DNA of 49,365 nt from Salinicola salarius. Lineage in GTDB: Bacteria; Pseudomonadota; Gammaproteobacteria; Pseudomonadales; Halomonadaceae. The notes below the pieces were generated by a model, which saw only the letters and a list, made by a program, of their open reading frames with translations, was not told where the DNA came from and did no database searches. The stretch covers positions 1-49,365 of the forward strand of contig NZ_NHOU01000024.1 in assembly GCF_002179555.1 (NCBI RefSeq), in the 5' to 3' direction. This document shows positions 9,539 through 18,151 of this stretch, one piece after another; the stretch's first letter is position 1; the number at the start of each line of letters is the position of its first letter. Made by a program: the position numbers and the translations under genes.

Positions 9539-10392
9539 ATCTTGTCTGGCTGAAGAGTTTCGTGGCGGTGCTGGACCACAACGGGTTTCAGGCCGCAGCC
9601 CGCCAGTTGGACATCGCACAACCCACACTGTCCCAGCACCTTCAAAAACTCGAAAACCAACTTGGCGTTTTATTGGTCCACAGGGGGCGCTCTGGCTGTG
9701 AGCCAACCCGGGCTGCCTTAACCTTGTTGCCTTTTGCCCGAAGTCTGCTCCGGCTGGAGGAGCAGGCGAGATCTTCCATTATGGAGGCTCGACTTCGCGT
9801 TGGGGCGAGCTCCAATATTGGGATTTATATGCTCCAGCCCTACATCCGTCGTTACAAGGAGCTGGGCGTAGGGCCCGAGGTGGATGTGGTAATAGATTCC
9901 AATCCGACTATTGCACGGCATTTATCGGACGGTGAGCTGGACGTGGCGATTATGGAGTGGTGGCATGATCTACCCGGATTCCATGCTCAGGCGTGGCGTA
10001 ACGAGCCCGTTGTTCTAATCGTTCCGCCTGGTCACCCGTTAGCCCGTCGAACCGATATCGACCGCGATACGCTGTCTAACATGGCTCTGATCGGCGGCGA
10101 ACCCGGCACCGGCACTGGCCGGCTTTTGGCGACCTACTTCGGTGAGCATGGGCCATTTCCGACGGTATCTATGCAGCTGGGTAGCACCGAAGCCGTCAAG
10201 CAAGCGGTTAAGGTCGGACTTGGCGCATCGTTGGTGCTTGAAAGTTCTGTACGGGAGGAGGTCCAAAATGGAAGTCTGGTGGCTATTCCCGTGAGTGAGC
10301 CTGGCCTTAGCAAGGAGCTGATGGTGATTTATCCGAGCAGCCTGGACAAACACAGGCCAGTATACTCGTTTGTTGGGCATCTCTGTGAATAG
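9532..10392 (+). CDS. ptxE: LysR-type regulator PtxE
   Basis: A 286-residue LysR-family regulator. The N-terminal winged helix (residues ~5-60, with [20 protein letters not shown]) is followed by the periplasmic-binding-like effector domain (from [20 protein letters not shown]). The start overlaps the ptxD stop by 7 bp. The last gene of known ptx operons is a LysR-type ptxE, which fits. The inducer is not known to me. The stop codon is only about 17 bp from the group II intron RT fragment on the opposite strand. Confidence 0.88.
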   Translation: MLNLVWLKSFVAVLDHNGFQAAARQLDIAQPTLSQHLQKLENQLGVLLVHRGRSGCEPTRAALTLLPFARSLLRLEEQARSSIMEARLRVGASSNIGIYMLQPYIRRYKELGVGPEVDVVIDSNPTIARHLSDGELDVAIMEWWHDLPGFHAQAWRNEPVVLIVPPGHPLARRTDIDRDTLSNMALIGGEPGTGTGRLLATYFGEHGPFPTVSMQLGSTEAVKQAVKVGLGASLVLESSVREEVQNGSLVAIPVSEPGLSKELMVIYPSSLDKHRPVYSFVGHLCE

Positions 10393-10408
10393 CTATTGGG
10401 TCCACCTC

Positions 10409-10726
10409 ACGCATATCTAGCTGGGAATGCAGATACTGAGCCTCACGCTCACTTCGACAACGCAGTATTCCGTCATCTGCATATCGGCAGAATGGGATAT
10501 CCGGATGACGAACGGTCAGCCAACGATCCAATGCATAATGCAGAAACAGGTTTGCCAGAACTGGCGATAACGGGCCACCTTGTGGTGTGCCAACGTTCCG
10601 TCGTTCCTGCTTACCATCTTTCGTCTGCATCGGTGCCGTTAGCCAGCGCCTCACATACAGCAGCACCCAGGATTCAGAGCAATGGTGGTCAAGAGCCTTG
10701 AGCAATAGCTCATGATCAATATGATC
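10409..10726 (-). pseudogene. Group II intron reverse transcriptase fragment
   Basis: A minus-strand stretch of about 106 residues from the middle of a group II intron-encoded RT: DHIDHELLLKALDHH, then RNVGTPQGGPLSPVLANLF, then FCRYADDGILRCRSEREAQ. The YADD catalytic box is at about 10472-10483. N-terminal RT blocks and the maturase domain are missing, and similarity fades near 10409. It is fused in frame to the 5' part of the split yciE-like gene, with no stop until 10307. No intron RNA domain V was recognised. Non-functional remnant. Confidence 0.85.
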
Positions 10727-11068
10727 AATTTCATAGTGCTCCACCTTTTGAGCCGCACCTATCAAGCCTGCGTCCAGAACGGGGCCTTTCTCCGCATTAT
10801 CGATGAGTTCTTGAGACTCTTCGATCAGACTCTCCATGACATAGCACTTGGTGCGCTTGATTCGAATATCAGGAATCGTATCCGCCACTTTCTCGAGCCG
10901 TTCCACCTGCCCGCGGGTTTCTTCAAGGTGTTTTTTGAAGGCTTCCACCAGCTGATCGTTATCGGCGGCACGTGCCAGCTTGGGAAGTGCGCGAGTAATT
11001 TGCTTTTCTGCACTATTGACGTCAGAAAGCAAGTGAATAAAAAGATCGTTAGCGCTTTTAATGACCAT
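10727..11068 (-). pseudogene. 5' fragment of a split DUF892 (yciE-like) gene
   Basis: Minus-strand start at 11068 (MVIKSANDLFIHLLSDVNSA), preceded by ATGGAG. The 114 residues are typical DUF892 up to AAQKVEHYEI, the third-helix metal-ligand region, where the sequence switches abruptly to group II intron RT. The remaining C-terminal third (AAYGTLCAMAEQLG…) lies at 3755-3904 in the same orientation. I infer that the ancestral gene was interrupted at this codon by the phosphite island. As it stands, the frame encodes a YciE-RT chimera of about 254 residues ending at 10307. Confidence 0.85.
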
Positions 11069-11336
11069 ATCGAAACTCCATTGGATTGACCAAGCGATAG
11101 CCATGATCGGTTTCGCGACAATGCTTGCGAAACTGATAGCCAAAGGCTCACTCGCTTAGTTGATGCATTCCATGCTTCTCGTTGTGCAATTGGCAATCGC
11201 CAAGCACGACCTAAAGGTAGCAGCTCCTGCCAAACGACAAAGCCTCGTATCAGGTTTTCTATGTAACCAATGTAGAGGCGAGCCGTTGGCGTCACCGGCT
11301 AGCCAATAGGTCAATGTATAGTCATAAAAGAGAAGT

Positions 11337-11376
11337 GTTTATCGACAAAAACTCCCATGAGTTAATGTCGATAAAC
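11337..11376. repeat. 40-bp near-perfect inverted repeat (cruciform)
   Basis: Outer arms GTTTATCGACA (11337-11347) and TGTCGATAAAC (11366-11376) are exact reverse complements. Inside them AACTC and GAGTT pair around CCAT, with only an aa/aa mismatch between outer and inner stems. It lies about 270 bp upstream of the yciE fragment start, in a gap (11069-11553) with no gene. No T-run follows, so it is not an obvious terminator. Confidence 0.8.
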
Positions 11377-11483
11377 TCGACTAACGAAAAGCAGCGCACA
11401 CGCGGCCGGGTTGTTCAGGATGAGCGAGTATTATTGATATCCATTAACCTTGGCGCCGCGTAAAAACAGACTGGACGCAATGC

Positions 11484-11518
11484 GAGGCGTCTTTCCATCG
11501 CTCAACTCGAGACGCCTC
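11484..11518 (-). terminator. Possible terminator of the tct operon
   Basis: Stem GAGGCGTCT / AGACGCCTC with a 17-nt loop, 36 bp beyond the minus-strand stop at 11554. There is no clean T-run, so the call is weak. Confidence 0.35.
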
Positions 11519-11553
11519 TTCCTCCATGAGCAGCCGTTACGTTCAGTGATGAA

Positions 11554-13332
11554 TCAAGCCGGGTCCAGCAGCGCAGTCAACGGCTTGCCGTCCAGCGAGT
11601 CGGTGGGCAGGCCGAGCAGCCTGGCGAAGGTGGCCCCGGCGCTGTCCATGCGTTGAATGCCGCGAGCCGTATCGAATGGCAACTCGACACCGCCACGAAT
11701 CCCCGCGCCATGGAAAAACGCCACGCCGTGGTTGGAAGCGAACGCGGTGCTGGCGGTAGGCACTTGCGGACCGTGGTTGGCGCCGGGGGTAACGAGTTCG
11801 GCCACCGTGTCACCGCGTTCGTTGGTGCCCCAGACGAAACCGGGAGCGTAGGCGAACAGCACGTCGCCCATCAGCTCGCCCCAGTAGCCAAGCGGGCTGG
11901 CGTCCTGTTTCTTGAGTGCCAGCGCGACCACGTTGCGCTCGCCCGATTCGGTATCGACATACCAGGTGGTCAGCGCCTTGAGAATGCGTGTCTGCACACG
12001 CTCGATATCCTCGACGGCGACCCGGTCCCGGTTGACGAAGATTTCCAGTCCGCCGCGCTCGTCCTTGAGAAACGCCTGGCTTCGCGCCGGATCCGGTCGC
12101 CCATTGCCATCGATCGTGCACAGGTCGAATTCGGCCAACCGCCTGTGGATATCACAAAGATGACTATTGGGCACGTCGCCGTGATCGGAGGCGAGCACCA
12201 CCACCGTATCGTCGTCGCAACCGGCCAGCGCCCGACCCAAGGCGTCATCGAGAATCCGGTAGGAACGCCGGATCACCTCGAGATAACGCACGGCATCATC
12301 GGCGGCGTAGAACTTCGATTCGGGATCGCATTGCGCCAGACAGGTGTGATGGGTCTCGTCGTTGAGCCGGAAGACCGTGGCAAAGAGCTGGAAACCTTCT
12401 TCGTTGAGCAGCGTCAGAGCGCTGTCGACCAGCCACTCGAGCTGGTAGCGCCCTTCCTCGAAGCTGGTCTCGAAGTAGCGTGTATCCGGGTCGGCAGAGA
12501 CCGCCCATTTGGAGATGAACGGGCCGTGGCGCTCGATCAACCGCTGGGCAACTTCGGGTTGCCCGCTGGTGGACGCGGGCGCGGTCACCTGGGATTGCAA
12601 CAGATCGATCCTGCCGCTGGCGGCGTCGAAATCGAGCAGCTTGAAGCGTATCGCCGTCCGCTTTCCTTCGAGTTCGAGCGGCAGCCATTCGCTCCACTCG
12701 CCGACACTCAGGCTGGCCTCGCCGCCCGCCAGGATGAGCCGGAGACGCTCGCCGTTCGGGCTCAGCGTTACCGGTACGGGCTCGCCACGATGTGCTGGGA
12801 TCATCGCCCTGAAATCATCGCCGCTGCGCTCGATGGCAAAGCGATTGTGCTTCTGATGGTGCGCCAGCGTGCCGGTGGGCGGCCACCCCAGGGCTTCGGT
12901 CTGGGGTGTAGCCTCCCAGCGATCGAGCCGAGTGCTGTGCAGGCACGCCGGAGCGAGCTCCATCGGTGCCGGCCCGCTCCCGCTCCAGAACGGGGCGAAG
13001 CAGAGATCCTCAGGGCCGGTCGGCTTGAGACTCTCGGGAAAATGCACCAGCGCCGCTCGTTGCCCCGCGGCGCTCATCAGCTCCAGCAGGTGTTGCGTGC
13101 CACTGGGCGGCAGTCGCTGGCCGACCCAACTGGTGCCCGGCGCCTGACCGGTCAGAAACGTCACGAAGTTGGTGTCACCCCAGGTCGAGATGTAGGGCAG
13201 CAGCCGCGTCGAGCCGCCTTCATCGCGCAGGCGCTGGATGTTGGGCAGCACGCCCTCGGCGCAGAAGCGCTCGACGAGCTCGGGGATCAAGCCGTCGACG
13301 CCCAACAGCAGGATTTTACGGTTCTGACTCAT
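11554..13332 (-). CDS. Alkaline-phosphatase-superfamily hydrolase (type I phosphodiesterase-like)
   Basis: A 592-residue protein. It opens with KILLLGVDGLIPELVERF, where the first metal-binding Asp of the alkaline phosphatase / nucleotide pyrophosphatase fold is expected. The nucleophile region follows at STWGDTNFVTFLTGQAPGTS, and VVVLASDHGDVPNSHLCD carries the DHG metal site. No signal peptide is seen, so it is probably cytoplasmic. The start at 13332 has AGGAG upstream. It ends the tct/enolase-superfamily operon, so the substrate may be a phospho- or sulfo-ester of the sugar acid handled there; this is inference. The specific family member is not recognised. Confidence 0.75.
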   Translation of the reverse strand: MSQNRKILLLGVDGLIPELVERFCAEGVLPNIQRLRDEGGSTRLLPYISTWGDTNFVTFLTGQAPGTSWVGQRLPPSGTQHLLELMSAAGQRAALVHFPESLKPTGPEDLCFAPFWSGSGPAPMELAPACLHSTRLDRWEATPQTEALGWPPTGTLAHHQKHNRFAIERSGDDFRAMIPAHRGEPVPVTLSPNGERLRLILAGGEASLSVGEWSEWLPLELEGKRTAIRFKLLDFDAASGRIDLLQSQVTAPASTSGQPEVAQRLIERHGPFISKWAVSADPDTRYFETSFEEGRYQLEWLVDSALTLLNEEGFQLFATVFRLNDETHHTCLAQCDPESKFYAADDAVRYLEVIRRSYRILDDALGRALAGCDDDTVVVLASDHGDVPNSHLCDIHRRLAEFDLCTIDGNGRPDPARSQAFLKDERGGLEIFVNRDRVAVEDIERVQTRILKALTTWYVDTESGERNVVALALKKQDASPLGYWGELMGDVLFAYAPGFVWGTNERGDTVAELVTPGANHGPQVPTASTAFASNHGVAFFHGAGIRGGVELPFDTARGIQRMDSAGATFARLLGLPTDSLDGKPLTALLDPA

Positions 13333-13354
13333 GTGGCTCTCCTGTGGGCACGGC

Positions 13355-14503
13355 TTAGCGGATGGTGTAGTGATCGATGATCGAGCGGTCGATCTCGATA
13401 CCCAGGCCGGGCTTGTCGAGCACCTCGACACAGCCGTTGGCATTGAGCTGGAACTCGCCGCCGATCAACTCCTGACGGAACGGGTGGGCGGACTGGTCGT
13501 ACTCGAGCATGGGTTCGTCGGGCGTCAGCGACAGCGGTTGCGGCGGCAGCGTGGCGATGAACTGCACCGCCGCCGCCAGCCCGATGCCGGTCCCCCAGAC
13601 GTGGGGAATCAACGGTACGTGCCAGGCCTGGGCCATGGCGGCGATCTTCTGGCACTCGGTGAGACCACCGGCGGCGCCGAGATCCGGCTGGATGACATCG
13701 AGCACGCCTTCACTGATCAGGTCGCGATAGCCGATCTTGGTGTACTCGTTCTCGCCGGCGGCGATCCAGGTGCGAGAGATCCCCTTGAGCTCGCGATAGC
13801 CGTGACGGTTCTCCGGGCTCAGCGGCTCCTCGAACAGATGCACACGCGTCTCTTCGAGCTCCATCAGAATGCGTCGCGCCGCCGGCACGCTGTAGGCGCA
13901 GTTGGCATCCATCATCAGCGCAATGTCGTCACCCACCGCTTCGCGCACCGCGCGCATGTCGCGGATGTCCGCCTCGATGCCGAAACCGGTCTTGAGCTTC
14001 ATCGCCCGGTAGCCATTGGCCTGATGACGCAGCGCCTCCTCGACCACCTCTTCGGGATACTTTCCGCCTTCGCGACGATAGAAGCCGGTGGCGTAAGGCC
14101 GGATTGCGGTACGAAACGCCCCGCCCATCAAGCGGTGGATCGGCTGCCCCAGCGCCTTGCCGGCGAGATCCCACAGCGCGATATCGATCGCGGCGATGCC
14201 GAACAGCGCCGCCCCTTTCTGACCGTAGGGCCGGGTGTGGTTGTACATCGTCTCCCACAGCACCTCGCGGTCGAAGATCGAGCGGCCGATCACCAGCGGC
14301 TTGAGCGCGTGCTCGACCATCGCCTGGGCGACCTGCGGCGGCTGCAACCCGTGATTGATGCATTCGCCCCAGCCCACCAGGCCGTCATCGGTATGGATTT
14401 CCACCAGCATTGCCGTGCGCTGATGCACCCAGCCCTGAGAGAAGGAGAAAGGCTGCTCCAGCGGCGCGGCCAGCACGTGGGTCTTGAGGTCAGTGATGAT
14501 CAT
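13355..14503 (-). CDS. Enolase-superfamily sugar-acid dehydratase/cycloisomerase (mandelate racemase-like)
   Basis: A 382-residue MR/MLE-type enzyme. The capping domain is N-terminal (MIITDLKTHVLAAPLEQPFS). In the barrel, AMKLKTGFG gives the KxK catalytic pair. The metal ligands lie in MMDANCAYS, LFEEPLSPEN and AAGENEYT. QPDLGAAGG is followed by the general-base His in IPHVWGTGIG. This layout is that of acid-sugar dehydratases and galactarolactone cycloisomerases. The exact substrate cannot be read from sequence. It lies between the Tct transporter and the phosphatase-like gene in one minus-strand operon under LacI-type operators. Confidence 0.85.
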   Translation of the reverse strand: MIITDLKTHVLAAPLEQPFSFSQGWVHQRTAMLVEIHTDDGLVGWGECINHGLQPPQVAQAMVEHALKPLVIGRSIFDREVLWETMYNHTRPYGQKGAALFGIAAIDIALWDLAGKALGQPIHRLMGGAFRTAIRPYATGFYRREGGKYPEEVVEEALRHQANGYRAMKLKTGFGIEADIRDMRAVREAVGDDIALMMDANCAYSVPAARRILMELEETRVHLFEEPLSPENRHGYRELKGISRTWIAAGENEYTKIGYRDLISEGVLDVIQPDLGAAGGLTECQKIAAMAQAWHVPLIPHVWGTGIGLAAAVQFIATLPPQPLSLTPDEPMLEYDQSAHPFRQELIGGEFQLNANGCVEVLDKPGLGIEIDRSIIDHYTIR

Positions 14504-14566
14504 GGCAAGAAATCGCTCTGCGAAGGGTAGTGTCGGCGAAGGAAGAAAAATCGAAGATGTCGATGC

Positions 14567-16093
14567 TCATGCGCGGCTGCTCGAAGGCGATACGGGCTCG
14601 CGTCGGGCGGCGATTTTTGCTCGCCAGTCGAGCACGCCCGCCATCGTCGTCCAGACCAGGAACAGCCCGATCAACACGAACAGCGTCGCGGCGATGCCGC
14701 TGTGAGTGAAGAAGGAGAGGAAATCGCCGCGCGAGATCAGAAGCCCGCGGCGTAGCGAGCTTTCCAGCGCCGGTCCCAGCACCATGCCGATGACCAGCGG
14801 CGCCAGCGGATAACCGCCGCGACGCAGCACGTAGGCGAGAATGCCGGTCAGCGCCGCGACCACCAGATCCAGCGGATTGCCGCGCACCGACACCGCGCCG
14901 ATGAAGCTGAACATCACGATGCCGCCCATCACGAAGCCCAATGGCAGCTTGAACAGGTAGCGGAACAGGCCGATGGAGGGTTTGCTGAGAACCAGCATGG
15001 CCACGTTGACGATGATCAGCACCACGAACAGCGCATAGACCGTCTGCGCCTGGTCGACCATCAGACGAACGCCCGGCGTAATGCCGTGAATCACCATCGC
15101 GCCCATCATCATGGCCGTGACCACGTCGCCGGGAATGCCCAGGGCCAGGGTGGGAATGAAGGCGCTGCCGGTCACCGCATTGTTTGAAGATTCCGAGGCG
15201 ATGATGCCGTCGGGCTCGCCCTTGCCCAGATTGGCCCGCCGCGGCGACAGCTTCTGGGCCGCGGCATAGCTGATGAAGGCCGCTGCTGCCGCCCCGGTGC
15301 CCGGCAGCGCGCCGACGAAGCTGCCGATGAACGAACCCCGCACCAGTTCGATCAGACGGCGGCCGATCTCGCGCAGGTTCGGGAAGCGCAGCCGCGCCTC
15401 GGGAATGGTCGTCGCCTCTTCGTCTCGCGCCGAGAAACGCACGAAAACTTCCGACAGCGCGAAGGCCCCCACCACCACCGGGATCAGATCCAGCCCGGAG
15501 CTGAGCGCGTAGGTGCCGAAGGTGAAGCGGTCGGCGCCAGTGATCGGGTCACTGCCCACCGTCGAGAAGAAGAAGCCCATCATCCCGCAGACCAGCCCCT
15601 TGAGCAGGCTGCCGCGGGAAATCCCGACGATGCACAGCATCGCCAGACAGACCAGCGCGAACACCTCGATCGAGCCGAAATTGACGGCGAACTTGGCCAG
15701 CTGAGGGGCGCAGAAGATCAGCAGCACGCAAGAGAGCACGCCGCCGAAGAAGGAAGCAAAGGTGGCCCAGCCCAGCGCTTCGTCGACGCGGCCCTGCTGG
15801 GTCATCGGATAGCCATCGAAGGTGGTCGCCGCCGACTGCGGCGTGCCGGGGGTATTGATCAGAATCGCGGTGATCGAACCGCCATAGACCGAGCCGCAGT
15901 AGACGCCGATCAGCAGCGCCATGCTGGTAATGACATCCATGCCGAAGGTAAACGGCAGAAAGATCGTCAAGCCAACCACCGACCCCAGCCCGGGTAGGCC
16001 GCCAATGATGATGCCTGCCCAGGTGCCGATCACGATGGCGAGCAGCGCCTGCCAGGTGAAAGCGTCACCCATCGCTGCCAGAATCATGTCCAT
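14567..16093 (-). CDS. Tripartite tricarboxylate transporter, large permease TctA
   Basis: A 508-residue membrane protein with many hydrophobic segments. It has the family signatures GLPGLGSVVGLTIFLPF and VYCGSVYGGSITAILINTPG near the N terminus, and GALPGTGAAAAAFISYAAAQ near the middle. It forms the 12-TM-type channel of a TTT uptake system with the small permease TctB and the periplasmic TctC. Its ATG is one base after the tctB stop, so translation is coupled. The likely cargo is the sugar acid consumed by the adjacent dehydratase (inferred from context). Confidence 0.92.
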   Translation of the reverse strand: MDMILAAMGDAFTWQALLAIVIGTWAGIIIGGLPGLGSVVGLTIFLPFTFGMDVITSMALLIGVYCGSVYGGSITAILINTPGTPQSAATTFDGYPMTQQGRVDEALGWATFASFFGGVLSCVLLIFCAPQLAKFAVNFGSIEVFALVCLAMLCIVGISRGSLLKGLVCGMMGFFFSTVGSDPITGADRFTFGTYALSSGLDLIPVVVGAFALSEVFVRFSARDEEATTIPEARLRFPNLREIGRRLIELVRGSFIGSFVGALPGTGAAAAAFISYAAAQKLSPRRANLGKGEPDGIIASESSNNAVTGSAFIPTLALGIPGDVVTAMMMGAMVIHGITPGVRLMVDQAQTVYALFVVLIIVNVAMLVLSKPSIGLFRYLFKLPLGFVMGGIVMFSFIGAVSVRGNPLDLVVAALTGILAYVLRRGGYPLAPLVIGMVLGPALESSLRRGLLISRGDFLSFFTHSGIAATLFVLIGLFLVWTTMAGVLDWRAKIAARREPVSPSSSRA

Positions 16094-16094
16094 C

Positions 16095-16532
16095 TCAGAT
16101 CACTCCATTCGTGAGCAGCGCCGGCAACCGGATCATCAGCACGTGGTGAAACAGGAACCACAAACCGCCACCGATCACGATCGTGCCCAGCAGCAGCGGC
16201 AATGGCCGCCGGATACGAAACAGCCATAGCGTCAACGCCACCAACGGCAACGCCGGGATCAGAAAGCCGAGACTCGCCGTGGCAATCGCCGCGATCAATA
16301 TCGCCGCCATCAACAGCGGCAGAGGCGTCAGCGTCACGCGTTTCACCGGGACGCGGCGGATCAACTCGCCGATCAGGATCGCCAGCGCCACTACGCACCA
16401 GATCGTCAGCACGATGCGGGGGACCAGCATGGCGCTTGCCGGCCCCTGCCACGCGGTGATCGAAAGACCGGCGCCAGCCAGCAACAGGGCCAGCGCGGTC
16501 AATACTCGAGGATGGATCAAGGATGCGAACAT
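16095..16532 (-). CDS. Tripartite tricarboxylate transporter, small permease TctB
   Basis: A 145-residue protein with about four hydrophobic segments (VLTALALLLAGAGLSITAW, then PRIVLTIWCVVALAILIGEL, PLLMAAILIAAIATASLGFL and PLLLGTIVIGGGLWFLFHHV). This is the usual size and topology of TctB. AGGAG precedes the start. It sits between tctC and tctA in the expected order. Confidence 0.88.
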   Translation of the reverse strand: MFASLIHPRVLTALALLLAGAGLSITAWQGPASAMLVPRIVLTIWCVVALAILIGELIRRVPVKRVTLTPLPLLMAAILIAAIATASLGFLIPALPLVALTLWLFRIRRPLPLLLGTIVIGGGLWFLFHHVLMIRLPALLTNGVI

Positions 16533-16581
16533 GGATCGCGGCTCCTGAGAGATCGAGAGAACAAGGGTTCGAAAGAACGGG

Positions 16582-17511
16582 TTACGGCGTCAGGCCAGCG
16601 TCCTTGAGCACCTGCTTGTTGGCCGCGAAGCGCTTTTGCACGAACGCCTTGAAATCGTCCGGTCCGAGATAGGCGATATCCGCCTTGGCCTTGTCGGCGA
16701 ATGACTTGAACTTGTCCGATTCCACCGTCGCCTTGCACGCCTCGGCATACTGCTGAGTGCGCTCCTCGGAAATTCCCTTGGGCGCGACGACGCCCTGCCA
16801 GACGGCGAAGTCCATCTCCGCCAGGCCGAGTTCCTGCATCGTCGGCACGTCGGGATAACCCTCTACTCGGTTCTCTGCAAAGACCGCCAACGGGCGCAGG
16901 TCGTAGTTTTCGAGGATGGTCTCGGTATCGGCCATGATCTGGATCTCGTTGCCGGCCAGTGCATTCATCGCCGGGCCGGAACCGCTGTAGGGCACGTGCT
17001 CCGCCTTGAGATCGCTGTTGACCGTCAATGCCGCCATGGCCAGATGCGGCAACGTGCCGGGGCCGGAAGAGCCATACAGGAAGGGGTATTCCTGCGACTC
17101 CTCGACCAGTTGCTTGAACGACTCGATATCGGAAGACTTCGAGACCATCAGGAACATCGGGTTGGAAACGGTGCGGCAGATATAGGTGAAGCTGTCCGGG
17201 CCGTAGGGCAGCTTCTTCAGCGAGGGCTGGATCGACAGCGCACCGGCGGGTTCATAGCCGATGATGTTGGGATTGCCTTCGCTATTGGCGACCTCCGCCG
17301 TACCGACTGTTGCGCTGGCGCCGGCCACGTTACGTACCACCGAGGTGACACCCAACCGCTGCGAGAAGATCGGCTCGAAGCTGCGCGCGACGATGTCGGT
17401 GGCGCCACCCGCCGAGAACGGCACGATGATGTCCAGATGATCGGCGGCCATCGCCGAATGGGTTGCGCCAATCAGCGCAAGGGCGGCCAGCGAATAACGC
17501 AATGTTGTCAT
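16582..17511 (-). CDS. Periplasmic solute-binding protein TctC (Bug family)
   Basis: A 309-residue Bug-type receptor with a signal peptide ending SAMA-ADHLDIIVPFSAGGATD. The start at 17511 is chosen because GGAG lies 6 nt upstream; an upstream in-frame ATG at 17523 overlaps that ribosome binding site. Family features include VPYSGSGPAMNALAGNEIQ and the Asp-rich loop IMADTETIL. It feeds the TctAB permease. An operator-like palindrome lies immediately upstream at 17524-17543. Confidence 0.9.
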   Translation of the reverse strand: MTTLRYSLAALALIGATHSAMAADHLDIIVPFSAGGATDIVARSFEPIFSQRLGVTSVVRNVAGASATVGTAEVANSEGNPNIIGYEPAGALSIQPSLKKLPYGPDSFTYICRTVSNPMFLMVSKSSDIESFKQLVEESQEYPFLYGSSGPGTLPHLAMAALTVNSDLKAEHVPYSGSGPAMNALAGNEIQIMADTETILENYDLRPLAVFAENRVEGYPDVPTMQELGLAEMDFAVWQGVVAPKGISEERTQQYAEACKATVESDKFKSFADKAKADIAYLGPDDFKAFVQKRFAANKQVLKDAGLTP

Positions 17512-17523
17512 GGTTAGCTCCAT

Positions 17524-17543
17524 TTTTCGTAGCGCTGCGAAAA
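17524..17543. promoter_or_regulatory. LacI-type operator 1 (tctC-proximal)
   Basis: TTTTCGTAGCGCTGCGAAAA is palindromic except for one base pair. It shares the core CGTAGCGCT with the perfect palindrome at 17668. Its position just upstream of tctC suits repression. Confidence 0.7.
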
Positions 17544-17667
17544 CGGCGGAAAACAGAACGCATGGCTGACGTCGTCAGACTTGTGTGCGCTCTTCCCGAG
17601 CTGATTCGAACTCTTGCTCTCGCCTAAGCCTTTGGGCGAATAACGGATGCCCGCCGAGATGGACTAG

Positions 17668-17685
17668 AATCGTAGCGCTACGATT
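17668..17685. promoter_or_regulatory. LacI-type operator 2 (perfect 18-bp palindrome)
   Basis: AATCGTAGCGCTACGATT is a perfect palindrome with the central CG step typical of LacI/GalR operators. Its centre is 143 bp from operator 1. Both lie in the 640-bp divergent region between tctC and the LacI gene. Confidence 0.75.
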
Positions 17686-17830
17686 TTGACCGGACAATCT
17701 TTGCCAATCGTCCATTCGTCGTAGCCTTAGACCAAAGGACAAGTAGCCGCGCCGACACGGCAGAGCGTCGCTTCAACCCGGACCGCAGCCGGCGAGAAAG
17801 ACGAAACCTCAGCGTGGACTGGATACACTA

Positions 17831-18040
17831 GCTCTGTCTGAAAAGTCGGCGAGCGATAGCCAGACAAGGCGCAACGACTTTAGGGAGTAACAGCCGAAGG
17901 CTGACCCGAAGGGTGAGCGTAGCGAATCAAAATCGGCGAAAAAGGACCGGGCTGGCGTCCCAGTTTACGCGGAGTAAATGAGCATTTTGAGTCGATTTTT
18001 AACGCCGTATGGGTGAGCGCAGACATTTTTCAGACAAAGC
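17831..18040. mobile_element. MITE-like repeat, copy 1 (about 210 bp)
   Basis: Bounded by GCTCTGTCTGAAAA (17831-17844) and TTTTTCAGACAAAGC (18026-18040), which are inverted repeats of each other with one or two differences. The interior (…CAGTTTACGCGGAGTAAATGAGCATTTTGAG…ACGGCGTTAAAAATCG when read on either strand) matches copy 2 at 25891-26043 in opposite orientation. This copy has about 60 extra bases near 17890-17930. It has no coding capacity. Confidence 0.8.
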
Positions 18041-18151
18041 GTAGCGAACGGCATCGACACGAAAGCACAAGACATTCATACGCTTATCAGCGAGACGCCG
18101 GGTGCGAGGACCGACACAACCCGGTGATCGCGAAGGAAGGGGCCAGAAACC

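Noticed and set aside
10396-10726. An active group II intron
   Set aside because: Only the middle of the RT remains. The maturase end and recognisable ribozyme domains are absent.
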